Assembly: GCF_042445055.1 (NCBI RefSeq)
Contig: NZ_CP170339.1
Span: 930,001 to 994,000 of the forward strand
Source: Falsihalocynthiibacter sp042445055
GTDB lineage: Bacteria > Pseudomonadota > Alphaproteobacteria > Rhodobacterales > Rhodobacteraceae
Length of the DNA: 64,000 nt
Direction: 5' to 3'
This document shows, piece after piece, positions 52,282-61,200 of this stretch. The first letter of the stretch is position 1; the number at the start of each line of letters is the position of its first letter. The position numbers and the translations under genes were made by a program. Below the pieces are notes generated by a model, which searched no databases, was not told where the DNA came from, and saw only the letters and a program-made list of their open reading frames with translations.

Positions 52282-53190
52282 GTGGAACTTTGGATACCGA
52301 TTACAATCGCCGCGGCCTTTGCGCAAAATCTTCGCTTTATGTTGCAAAAGCATTTGAAGTCCACGCGCCTATCAACGGGCGGCGCGACATTTGCGCGGTT
52401 TCTATACTCCGCACCTTTGGTCGCGATCCTTCTAGCGATTTATCTGAACGTAAGCGAAACGCCATTGCCACAAACATCGGCACGGTTCTGGGTGATGGCG
52501 CTCTCTGGAGGATTGGCGCAAATACTTGCCACGATGTGTGTGGTTGCGCTCTTTGCGCATCGCAGCTTCGCGGTTGGCATTACCTTCAAGAAAACAGAGG
52601 TCTTGCAAACCGCGCTACTTGGATTTGTTGTGCTCAATGAACGAGTTTCCGCATGGGGGTTGGGGGCAATCCTCGTGGGGTTCGTTGGCGTTATTTTGCT
52701 TTCGGATAGTCGTGAAAACGGCGCTACAGGTTGGCGCGCGCGACTGTTTAATCGCGCTTCTGGGCTTGGGCTGCTCTCTGGTGTGCTTTTTGCGATCTCG
52801 GCGACAGGGTATCGTGGGGCGTCGCTTTCGCTTGGGCTTGATGTGCCGTTCTTTGCGCGTGCGTGTTTTACATTGGCGGTTGTGACGGCGAGTCAAACGC
52901 TTGCGATGGCCATTTGGCTGGCGATCCGCGAAAACGGAGAAATCCGCCGCGTCTTGGTGAACTGGCGCGTTGCGGGGTTGGTCGGGGTGACGTCTATGTT
53001 TGGATCGCTAGGATGGTTCACCGCATTCACTTTGCAAAATGCGGCCTATGTCAAAGCGCTCGGGCAGATAGAACTCTTGTTTAGCTTCATCGCGAGCACA
53101 CTGTTTTTCGGAGAACGGACAACGCCTCGAGAGTTGATCGCGATGCTTTTTCTGACCGGATCAATCCTGTTGCTTGTGCTCTTGGCTTAG
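52282..53190 (+). CDS. EamA-family (DMT) transporter
   Basis: A 302-residue inner-membrane protein with about ten helices in two EamA repeats, typical of drug/metabolite transporters that export or import small metabolites. GTG 52282 starts MELWIPITIAAAFAQNLRF. The segment VGITFKKTEVLQTALLGFVVLNERVS marks the end of the first repeat, with its counterpart AYVKALGQIELLFSFIASTLFFGERTT in the second. Its substrate cannot be read from sequence. The 3' end overlaps the convergent NUDIX gene by 4 bases. Confidence 0.85.
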   Translation: MELWIPITIAAAFAQNLRFMLQKHLKSTRLSTGGATFARFLYSAPLVAILLAIYLNVSETPLPQTSARFWVMALSGGLAQILATMCVVALFAHRSFAVGITFKKTEVLQTALLGFVVLNERVSAWGLGAILVGFVGVILLSDSRENGATGWRARLFNRASGLGLLSGVLFAISATGYRGASLSLGLDVPFFARACFTLAVVTASQTLAMAIWLAIRENGEIRRVLVNWRVAGLVGVTSMFGSLGWFTAFTLQNAAYVKALGQIELLFSFIASTLFFGERTTPRELIAMLFLTGSILLLVLLA

Positions 53191-53861
53191 GAATTTAGAC
53201 GCAGGAACAGGTTTTGCTCGTCATCATTCTTAAAGAACGGAACTGATTTGGGCGGCGTTCCAGTCCGAAGAATTTGCGCCACCTCGGCGAGCACGACCTC
53301 GGTGATGAACGGTAAGTCAAGTTCACGCGCTCTGTCGATCGCGATCCAGTGAAGATGGGAAAGCTCGTCAGATGCGGCGGAAAAGTCATCCGGATCGCCG
53401 CTCACGTTCGATGCATCAACCAGGAAGAAACGCGCATCAAAACGGCGCGGACGTCTGGGCGGTGTGATGGCACGGAAAACGAAGGTAAAACCCGTGGCAC
53501 TTGGGATGAACCCGCGCTCTGCAAATTTTACCCAGTCCAGCGGGGGCGGCGCCCCCCATTCTGCTTGCTCGCCTAGAATTAGGCCCGCTTCCTCCCAAAG
53601 CTCGCGAACAGCGGCGATTAACAGGGCCTGTGCAAGTTCGGGGCTCGCGTCCGTCGCGAGGCGCTCTAGACAGGGAGAAGCGATCGGATGGAGAAGCGGA
53701 ATATCAAAATCGCTCTCGTCAACCGCACCGCCAGGAAAGACAAACTTGCTCGGCATAAAGGCGGCTTTCGCGCCGCGCTGCCCCATCAAAATATGTGGGA
53801 CGCCTTCGATCTCGCGATGCAATATTGTCGTGGCCGCGTGGCGGATCGCTGATTTGTCCAA
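53187..53861 (-). CDS. NUDIX hydrolase
   Basis: A 224-residue pyrophosphatase. The NUDIX core AAVRELWEEAGLIL is intact, but it is separated from the leading PGGAVDES by about 35 residues, the layout of the NUDT7/NUDT19-like group that hydrolyses CoA or acyl-CoA diphosphates. That subgroup call is an inference; other nucleoside diphosphate substrates are possible. It follows the DUF983 gene by 8 bases on the same strand, so the two are probably cotranscribed. Confidence 0.88.
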   Translation of the reverse strand: MDKSAIRHAATTILHREIEGVPHILMGQRGAKAAFMPSKFVFPGGAVDESDFDIPLLHPIASPCLERLATDASPELAQALLIAAVRELWEEAGLILGEQAEWGAPPPLDWVKFAERGFIPSATGFTFVFRAITPPRRPRRFDARFFLVDASNVSGDPDDFSAASDELSHLHWIAIDRARELDLPFITEVVLAEVAQILRTGTPPKSVPFFKNDDEQNLFLRLNS

Positions 53862-53869
53862 TTTCCCTC

Positions 53870-54277
53870 CTAGGGTGTCGTTTGCTCTCTGAGTGGCTCA
53901 GAGCCGAAACCGTGCATTCGTTTGGCCCATTGCAATGCAACAAACATTCCCTTGAACCTTGGCAGAAGATACAGCGAAAGGCCAACACTCCCGACAGTGA
54001 ATATCGACGCGATGAGGAACGGATCGGGTTGATAATGCGTAAATACATAGAGTAGGAGCGGCGCGATAATATGGCCGACAACAAGGATCGTCATGTATGC
54101 GGGGCCGTCATCTGCACGCTGATGATATAGGTTTTCACCGCACACAGAACACTGCGCGCGCACCTTTAGGTAGCTCGTAAGCATCGGGCCCGAACCACAA
54201 TTTGGGCAACGGCACCGCCATCCGCGCATGAGAGCCTGCTTTAGCGGACGGTCGTCTGAGAGGGGAGAAGCACTCAT
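53870..54277 (-). CDS. DUF983 zinc-ribbon membrane protein
   Basis: A 135-residue protein with two CxxC pairs (CPNCGSG and CSVCGEN), a zinc-ribbon-like start, and two or three membrane helices after residue 60. This is the DUF983 pattern. In several proteobacteria it is found near cytochrome oxidase assembly or NUDIX genes; function is unproven. It is the upstream member of the NUDIX pair. Confidence 0.87.
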   Translation of the reverse strand: MSASPLSDDRPLKQALMRGWRCRCPNCGSGPMLTSYLKVRAQCSVCGENLYHQRADDGPAYMTILVVGHIIAPLLLYVFTHYQPDPFLIASIFTVGSVGLSLYLLPRFKGMFVALQWAKRMHGFGSEPLREQTTP

Positions 54278-54472
54278 TACATATCCTATTTCTGTTAAGC
54301 GATAAATTTAATCGGAACACGGTCATTTAATAGGGGGCATTTCGGAATCGCGTCGCCATGTCGCAAAAACCCAAAATTTCTGCGACGGAAGTATCGGCCC
54401 CGTGCGTTTATCTCTCAGAACAAGGGCAGATACATCTGCTTTGAGTTCTGGATCAACAAAGGATGAAATATT

Positions 54473-54958
54473 ATGAAACGCACTACACTTGTGGCAGGTT
54501 TGACAGCTTTCTCAATTGCAGCCGGATCTCTTATGTCCGTGGCGCAGGCCGAAGATGCAGGCAAAGCGCGTCATCACGGTCCGCGGATGAATATTGAGCA
54601 GATTGATACGAACGCTGACGGCAAAATTTCGGCAGAAGAGATGAAAGCACACGCCGATGCGCGCTTTGCTGAAATGGACGCCGACGGAGACGGAAAAGTA
54701 TCACCCGAAGAGCTTAAGGCGTTCTCTGAAAAGCGTCAGAGCGAGCGCCACGCCGAACGTCAGGCTAAGATGATTGAGCGTCTCGACCAAGACGGTGACG
54801 GGATGCTCAGCCAAGAAGAAATGACACCAAAAGGCGCCGATCAAATGTTCGAAAAGCTCGACACAGATGGTGATGGCCAATTGAGCGAAGAAGAGCTCAA
54901 AGCCGCTAAAGGTAAACGCGGCGGTCACCACAAGAAAGGTGGAAAGCGCGAAGAGTAA
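54473..54958 (+). CDS. Exported four-EF-hand calcium-binding protein
   Basis: A 161-residue protein with a signal peptide (cleavage near AQA-EDA) and four consecutive canonical EF-hand loops: DTNADGKISAEE, DADGDGKVSPEE, DQDGDGMLSQEE and DTDGDGQLSEEE. Each has acidic residues at positions 1, 3, 5 and 12, so all four should bind Ca2+. The C-terminus is very basic and rich in His and Lys (KRGGHHKKGGKREE). It lies upstream of an ECF sigma factor and a metal-sensor-like gene, suggesting a periplasmic ion-stress module. A strong hairpin separates it from the sigma gene. Confidence 0.92.
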   Translation: MKRTTLVAGLTAFSIAAGSLMSVAQAEDAGKARHHGPRMNIEQIDTNADGKISAEEMKAHADARFAEMDADGDGKVSPEELKAFSEKRQSERHAERQAKMIERLDQDGDGMLSQEEMTPKGADQMFEKLDTDGDGQLSEEELKAAKGKRGGHHKKGGKREE

Positions 54959-54978
54959 TATCCGCGTGTAGAAACTGT

Positions 54979-55002
54979 CCTGAAGGGTTTCGGCCCTTCA
55001 GG
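54979..55002 (+). terminator. Perfect 9-bp hairpin between EF-hand and sigma-factor genes
   Basis: CCTGAAGGG (54979-54987) and CCCTTCAGG (54994-55002) form a perfect stem with a 6-base loop. No T run follows, so it may act as a partial terminator or attenuator rather than a full stop. Confidence 0.6.
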
Positions 55003-55048
55003 CGTCTAGGATTTGCCTGTTGAGTCGAAACGAGATACCCACGCGGTT

Positions 55049-55633
55049 ATGACTATGCCCCTTGATGCTCTTTCCGAGGTTGCCGATGACGCGCTTCTGG
55101 TGCTGTTCGCAAACGGCGACAGAGCGGCGGCGCAGGTGCTAACCGTGCGGCTTATGCCGCGTGCGCTCGGGTTTGCGGCGCGATTGCTCGGGGATTGGGC
55201 AGAAGCCGAAGACGTGGCCCAAGAGGCAATGCTGCGCCTTTGGAAGGTTGCGCCGGAGTGGCGTCAAGGCGAAGCGCAGGTCAGCACTTGGCTCTATCGC
55301 GTGGTTCGTAACCTGTGTACGGACCGGCTTCGGAAGCGGCGCGGTGTTGGCTTGGACGAAATCGCCGAGCCACTGGATGACGCACCATCGGCCTCTGACG
55401 TTTTGCAGAACAAGGGCAGGGCGGAGGCCTTGAGAGAGGCACTTGATCAATTGCCCGAACGACAACGCGAAGCCGTAATATTGCGGCATATAGACGGGCT
55501 ACCAAACCCGCAGATCGCGGAAATACTTGAAATAACAGTCGAAGCCGTTGAAAGTCTGACGGCCCGAGGGAAACGCGCGTTGACGGCCTTGTTGGCTGGG
55601 CGGCGCACTGAACTGGGATATATGGATGAGTGA
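55049..55633 (+). CDS. ECF-type RNA polymerase sigma factor
   Basis: A 194-residue sigma factor. Region 2 is ARLLGDWAEAEDVAQEAMLRLWKVA and WLYRVVRNLCTDRLRKR; region 4 is LPERQREAVILRHIDGLPNPQIAEILEITVEAVESLTARGKRAL. ATG 55049 is likely; TTG 55013 is the longer alternative. It overlaps the next small membrane gene by 8 bases, and that gene by its position is the probable anti-sigma factor. The group with an EF-hand protein upstream and a CnrR/ZraP-like protein downstream suggests metal or envelope stress control. Confidence 0.9.
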   Translation: MTMPLDALSEVADDALLVLFANGDRAAAQVLTVRLMPRALGFAARLLGDWAEAEDVAQEAMLRLWKVAPEWRQGEAQVSTWLYRVVRNLCTDRLRKRRGVGLDEIAEPLDDAPSASDVLQNKGRAEALREALDQLPERQREAVILRHIDGLPNPQIAEILEITVEAVESLTARGKRALTALLAGRRTELGYMDE

Positions 55634-55985
55634 GCATGACAAATCGCAAGTTGATCTCGACGCGCTTTTTGCCGCCGAGATGAACGACACCATAGAGCCG
55701 TCAGCGGACCTGATGGCGCGCGTTCTTGCGGACGCTCAAGAGGTGCAGAAGAGCTTTGCGGCCGTTTCGCCTGCGTCTCCTCGTCAGAGTATTTGGCGCG
55801 GGATGCTCGCGGCCGTCGGCGGATGGCCCACCTTCGCAGGGTTGGCAACGGCGACAATTGCCGGTGTTTGGCTGGGAGTAAGCCCGCCGCAGGGGATTGA
55901 TACCCTCACCGATACGATGCTGGGGAATAGTTTTGAGTATTCGGACTACCTCCCCAGCTTCGACAGTGTTTTGATGGAAGGTTAG
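55626..55985 (+). CDS. Small single-helix membrane protein, candidate anti-sigma factor
   Basis: A 119-residue protein with an acidic N-terminal half (SQVDLDALFAAEMND, then AEVQ-like helices), one membrane helix near residues 65-85 (WPTFAGLATATIAGVWLGV) and a short C-terminal part. It has no zinc motif. It overlaps the sigma-factor gene by 8 bases, the usual arrangement for a cognate anti-sigma factor, and is 3 bases before the metal-sensor-like gene. I do not recognise a named family; the anti-sigma role is inferred from position and topology. Confidence 0.65.
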   Translation: MSEHDKSQVDLDALFAAEMNDTIEPSADLMARVLADAQEVQKSFAAVSPASPRQSIWRGMLAAVGGWPTFAGLATATIAGVWLGVSPPQGIDTLTDTMLGNSFEYSDYLPSFDSVLMEG

Positions 55986-55988
55986 ATT

Positions 55989-56486
55989 ATGTCAGATACA
56001 GCAAATAAGCGCCCTACCTCTCGGTTTGTACGCGTGATGCTTATCGGTTCGCTGGCCTTGAATTTCTTGGTGATTGGCGGCGTGATAGGTGTCGCGGTGA
56101 CCGCAGACAAGCACCACAAAGGGCGCGGTACCTTTGCGATTGGGCCATTCACACAAGCTCTCGATGATGCGACCAAAGAAAAGGTGCGCGATTCACTTAG
56201 TCGGAATATGGACGAACGTCGCGAAGCCGACCGCAGAGGTGCGCGTCAGGCGATGCAAATGCTCTTAGCGTCACTAAAGCAAGAGCCGTTTGACCGAGGA
56301 CAAGTCGAGCAAGCTTTGAACGCCATTGAGGCCCAAGGCGCGGCGCGGCGTGCCGAGGGTACAGACGCGCTGCTCGATGCGGTTGAACAGATGACGCCAG
56401 ATGAGCGCGCGGCCTTTGTTGAGCGTTTTGAACAGCAGATGCGCAAACGCAAGTCGGGCGATAAGCCACGCAACTCGCACGACTAG
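55989..56486 (+). CDS. Periplasmic metal-sensor-like protein (CnrR/ZraP/CpxP type)
   Basis: A 165-residue protein anchored by an N-terminal helix (about 17-38), with a long helical periplasmic part containing IGPFTQALDDATKEKVRDSL, RRGARQAMQMLLASLKQEPFD and VEQMTPDERAAFVERFEQQM. This LTxxQ-like helical layout matches the periplasmic heavy-metal sensor family (CnrX, NcrR, ZraP, CpxP). His residues at HHKGRG near residue 42 could bind metal. It completes the sigma, anti-sigma and sensor triad; metal is not predictable. Confidence 0.8.
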   Translation: MSDTANKRPTSRFVRVMLIGSLALNFLVIGGVIGVAVTADKHHKGRGTFAIGPFTQALDDATKEKVRDSLSRNMDERREADRRGARQAMQMLLASLKQEPFDRGQVEQALNAIEAQGAARRAEGTDALLDAVEQMTPDERAAFVERFEQQMRKRKSGDKPRNSHD

Positions 56487-57859
56487 GCGGCAGTCAAACT
56501 CACCGTGACCTGATTGCGCCCGTCCGATTTCGCTGAAAATAACGCGCGGTCGGCACGGCCCATCAACTCGTTGACGTTCTGACTGTTTCCATCCCCCATT
56601 GCGACGCCGATGCTCAGGGTCACGTTCAGGCCTTTGGCAGCGCCGTTAACGCTGATTGGTTTTGACTCAATCGCGCGGCGTAAACGTTCAGCGGCACCTC
56701 GTGCCATGTTCAAGGGGGTGTCGGGCATCGCAATCAGAAACTCTTCGCCACCGATCCGTGCTACCAGATCCTCTTCACGCAGGTTCGCCTTAATGCGCCG
56801 GGAAACCTCCGTAAGCACCTCGTCGCCAGCCGCATGACCAAACCCGTCGTTCACGCTCTTGAAGCGATCCAGATCAAGGATCATGACGGCAAAGCTGCGC
56901 TTGGTCTTCATGGCTTGGCCCTGAATCCTCGCAAGATGTGGGATCGCGTAGCGGCGATTGTATAGCCCTGTTAGCGGGTCAATGACGGCCATGCGTAGGC
57001 CATCTTGAACGGTTTCTCTAAGGCGGTCGGACTGACGTTTGCGTTTGAGTTGGGTGCGGACGCGTATGGCGAGTTCTTCGGGGTCGAATTCATCGTACAT
57101 CACGTCACTTGCCCCCATATCCAGAGCGGCAATGGCTTGGGTTCGCGACGCTTCGCGCAAAATCATCATGACGGGCATATATCGCGTTTCGGTGCGGCTT
57201 TTAAGCTCCGACAACAGGCGCAGGCCTTCGTCGGGCATTTCAAGATCACCCGCGATGATAAACATATCAGGTACGCGGCCGCTGCTTAGCGATTGCAGAG
57301 CCTCGTTGCGGGAAAGGATGTTGACGCGATCACGGACCTTTCCTTGAAGAAGCGAACGCCAACGCAGCGCCTTGTCCTTTTGTGCCGTAATGAGTGCGAT
57401 GGTGCTTGGCATTTCAAAGCCAGCCTGAGCTTCGGCAAACCCGAGATCACGACATGTAGATGCCCGAAGGCGCAACTCCTCGGCCGAACCACCAGCGCGC
57501 ATCAGGCTTCGGACGCGGGCAAGAAGGATGAGTTCGTCGAAAGGTTTGAAAAGGATGTCGTCTGCTCCGGCCCTCAGGGCGCTGAGTTTGGAGCGCGAAT
57601 CATGTGCGCTGGCGATCATGATGATCGGCGTATGTTCCGTGAGTGGGTCATTTCGCAGCGCTTCGCAGATTGCGACGCCATCCATATCGGGCATCTTAAC
57701 ATCGAGGATAATGAGGTCGGGGCGCTCTTTTCGAGCTATTTCAAGGGTTTTCTGGCCGCTTGACGCTTGAATTACATCATAGAATGCCGACGCCAGTTTG
57801 ACTTTGAGCACTATGCGGTTCGTTGCAACGTCATCAGCTATCAGGATGCGGCCTACCAT
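56483..57859 (-). CDS. PleD-like response regulator diguanylate cyclase (REC-REC-GGDEF)
   Basis: A 458-residue c-di-GMP synthase. The first receiver has IADD near the start, phospho-acceptor Asp in LIILDVKMPDMDG and Lys in DILFKPFDE; the second receiver (about 150-275) is degenerate. The GGDEF domain has GGEEF, so it should be active, and an RxxD inhibitory site (REED) five residues upstream for product inhibition. This is the PleD plan from Caulobacter, used in polar development. ATG 57859 has GAGGA upstream. It is divergent from the DUF3572 gene, as in other alphaproteobacteria. Confidence 0.92.
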   Translation of the reverse strand: MVGRILIADDVATNRIVLKVKLASAFYDVIQASSGQKTLEIARKERPDLIILDVKMPDMDGVAICEALRNDPLTEHTPIIMIASAHDSRSKLSALRAGADDILFKPFDELILLARVRSLMRAGGSAEELRLRASTCRDLGFAEAQAGFEMPSTIALITAQKDKALRWRSLLQGKVRDRVNILSRNEALQSLSSGRVPDMFIIAGDLEMPDEGLRLLSELKSRTETRYMPVMMILREASRTQAIAALDMGASDVMYDEFDPEELAIRVRTQLKRKRQSDRLRETVQDGLRMAVIDPLTGLYNRRYAIPHLARIQGQAMKTKRSFAVMILDLDRFKSVNDGFGHAAGDEVLTEVSRRIKANLREEDLVARIGGEEFLIAMPDTPLNMARGAAERLRRAIESKPISVNGAAKGLNVTLSIGVAMGDGNSQNVNELMGRADRALFSAKSDGRNQVTVSLTAA

Positions 57860-57950
57860 GAATTCCTCACTGATTTGTTTCAAATTACTGTCGAATGATT
57901 CAGTTATTCGATAGATTGGTTAAAATTTCGTTTCTGAAAGGGTTAAGAGA

Positions 57951-58229
57951 ATGGAACAGAACGCTGCGCAGACCGTCGCGGTACGAGCGCTTGGCTGGTT
58001 GGCTGGCGATGATGAGCTTTGGGATGTGTTTCTTGGCTCGACGGGCGCAAGCGTAGCGGATGTGAAATCTGGCGTCGGAGATCCCGCTTTTCTTGGGTCC
58101 GTGCTGGATTTTCTGATGATGGACGACGCGTGGGTCATGCGCGCCTGCGAAGGGCTTTCGCTTCCGAACGAAACACTGCTTCGTGCGCGGCAGGCGCTGC
58201 CGGGGGGAATGGAATACAGTTGGACTTAG
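57951..58229 (+). CDS. DUF3572 family protein
   Basis: A 92-residue protein with the DUF3572 pattern (AVRALGWLAGDDELWDVFLGSTGAS, GSVLDFLMMDDAWVMRACE). Function is unknown; the gene commonly neighbours the PleD/DivK response-regulator genes in alphaproteobacteria, as here. It is divergent from the PleD-like gene and its 3' end converges on the dehalogenase gene 16 bases away. Confidence 0.85.
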   Translation: MEQNAAQTVAVRALGWLAGDDELWDVFLGSTGASVADVKSGVGDPAFLGSVLDFLMMDDAWVMRACEGLSLPNETLLRARQALPGGMEYSWT

Positions 58230-58245
58230 GTTCTATATCAAAGCG

Positions 58246-61200
58246 TTAGATGTCTAACGCAAGCTCTCCGTTTTTCTGTGCTGCGCGGGATTGGCAGAGG
58301 ATGATTTGATCCTCTTTTTCCGCGTTTGACAGCACGTAATCGCGGTGCTCAACCTTGCCTTCGATCACACTACACTTGCACACGCCGCAAAGCCCGTCCG
58401 AGCATTTAAGGTCAACATGTACCCCTGCATTCAGCAGCGCATCCGCGGCGGATTCATCTTCCGATACAGAAATCGAACGACCATCCTGCAGCTTGAGAGT
58501 GAAGGGATGGTTAACAAAGTCGGGCGCCTCTGGGACGGCGAAATACTCTAGATGACGCGCGTCTTCGGGAAAGCCATTAACTTTTGCGGCTTCCAGAACG
58601 CTGTTCATATAGACGTCGGGCCCGCAGGTATACATATGCGCGCCCTCTTCATATTTCAGCACCGAAGCGAGATCGGCGCGGGTGCCCTCATCTGAGAAGT
58701 GGAGATGTAGTTTAGATCGCCAAGGCACGGCATCCAAATCCTTCAGAAAGCCTGCGCCCACGCGAGAGGAGCAACTATAGTGAACCTCGAAATCGCGCCC
58801 CAAAGCATATAGCCGATGTGCCATCGCGATCATCGGCGTTATACCAATGCCACCCCCCATGAGATAGCTTTGGGATGCGTCCTCAATGAGTGGGAAGTGA
58901 TTGATCGGCTTGGAAACAAAGACTTTACGCCCCTCTGTGAAAATACGATGCATGAGCTTGGAGCCGCCTCGTCCGTTATCTTCACGAAGAACGGCGATCT
59001 GATACTTGGAGGTATCTGCGGGATCACCCGAGAGCGAATATTGCCTAAAGAACTCTGGCGCGACGACCACGTCGATATGCGCTCCAGCCGTTGCGGGCGG
59101 GAGTGTTGCACCATCAGGATGGGAAAACTCATACTTGGTGACGGTATCGCCCATTTTCTCGACCTTGGACACGACAAGCTTCATGACGGGTGTCTGGCCG
59201 TGATCTGTCGCGTAAATATGCTCGGGCGGAAGCCCCTCGGCGCGGCGTTTCTTGTGCTCCTCTGCGGATATCATCTGTTGATAAGCCGCGATGCCCGCTT
59301 CGCGATCCATCGGGAAGGGCCACGCATAGGGCGGTGGTGCGAGTGGAGCGGGATATACGGCGAGGGTTTGATCGCTGAAGCGAAGGTTCAACTTCTTTTG
59401 CAGGGGGCGTTCGCTGACGGGCTTTAGGGGCGCGCGGTAGGCACCATCGTCGCGCATCTCTAGATCCCACCACCATTTCTTGCCACTCACGACCTCGCCA
59501 TTGCCCGCCAAGTCATCCAGCTTTGCTAGTGCTTTGGCCGTTGCGGGAGCGTTCATCGCAACCCAGCGGAACGGGGCCTCGGCGAACAGGCCTTCAAGGT
59601 TCCAAGGACATGTTTTCATACAGCGACCACACATCGCGCCGCTCTCGTTTGTTACGCGGTAGGTTGTGCATTTCTGGCTGTCGCTTTTCCAGATTTCATA
59701 GCCGTTGAACATTGCCTTGGGGCCTGCGGTGATAGCGCCAGAAGGGCATTCGCGGGCACATTTGTTACAGGCGTCACAGAATTTTTGCAGGCCAAAGTCG
59801 ATCGGACGGTCATGTGTCATCGGCATATCGGTCGTCACGATCCCCGATTTTAGGCGTGGTCCGAGGAACGGATTTAGAATAACTTCCCCAATCCGCGAGA
59901 CCTCGCCAAGCCCCGAAAGCAAAAGGAGCGGAGGGTGCAGGACCTCATCATCCATCACGGAATGCACGCGTGCCGTGTAGCCCAAGCGTCGTAGGTGCCC
60001 CGCCAATACGCCGCCGAGTAGAGAGAACCGCAAATAGGCGCGCATACTCTGGGCGCAGGCAATCCAGTCATCGCCTGTGGCGCCCTCCATGGTTTCGTGG
60101 CCCTGATCGATAATCATTGAGATTGCGTTCTTATGATACGGTGTAATCACGTCGCCATTCACGTCATGGCTATAGTAGGCATAATCCGGACATGCCGACA
60201 GCCCAACAGCATCCACCCCAAGAAAATACAGGGCTCCTTTGATGTTATCCGCATTTCGTTTCGGATCGAACGTGGAGGGATCACGGGTTGGTGCGGCCTC
60301 TCCATCCTGAAGCAAGAGGAACGCGCCAAGTGACGGACGAAACGCAAAGGCAGAAGCGGACTTGCGGACATAATTGCCGTTCTTTGCGGCTTCTTGAACC
60401 TTCTTGCCCATGTCCCCGAAGAGTGCGCGGACAAATAGATTTGCGCGTTTCGGCACGCGCGCCACGTTTGGGGCATCAATATAAGTGGTTGGACTGCCAA
60501 CGCGTTTGAGGGTCTCGAAAGGATGCGGCCCGAGTGCGAAGTCGCGCTTTGCATAGGGATCGCGCCGCGTCGCAGATTGAGCATGGCGGCCAAGCCCAGT
60601 TGAGTAGCTAAGTGGCGCCGAAGCTTTGTCCGCAAGCGGCAAGTCAGGTGCAAACTCAAGGGTCGTCGTAACCACGGCGAGCGCGTAGTCATGTCCGAGG
60701 AATGGATTGCGACCGTCTTCGCCAATCAATCCCGCCGCGAGAGCAAGGTGGCGCAAATGGACATCGCTCGCCGCCTCCGTATGTGCGCGGGCGTCATGGC
60801 CAAGGCTGCGGATATAACTTGCCAGCGTGACCGCCGTTTCAGCAGCGCGAAGGCAGCTTCGATTCTGTTCAGCGCCGTGTATCCAGTCAGTCCCGCTCTC
60901 GTTTTCTCGCGGTTTTCGGGGCAGGGCATAGAGATAAATCAGCGCGTGGGTGTGGTGAGTGCAGTCGGCTGTCGGAACTCTAAGAGATTCACGCAGGCCT
61001 GCCATAATGACGTCGACGCCGGCGGCCATGCTCTTGGGTTGCATCGTTTCGATTTTGGAGGCGAGGCGAGCAACGTCAGGATTTTCTGTTCTGGTAGGCA
61101 ACCAAGCATCCTGTGGAATTGCACAAGTTGCGGCCATATCCGCGTCACAGAAATAGCCGAAGGATTTCAGGTGTTTTGCACGCTCGGTCAGGTCCGAGGG

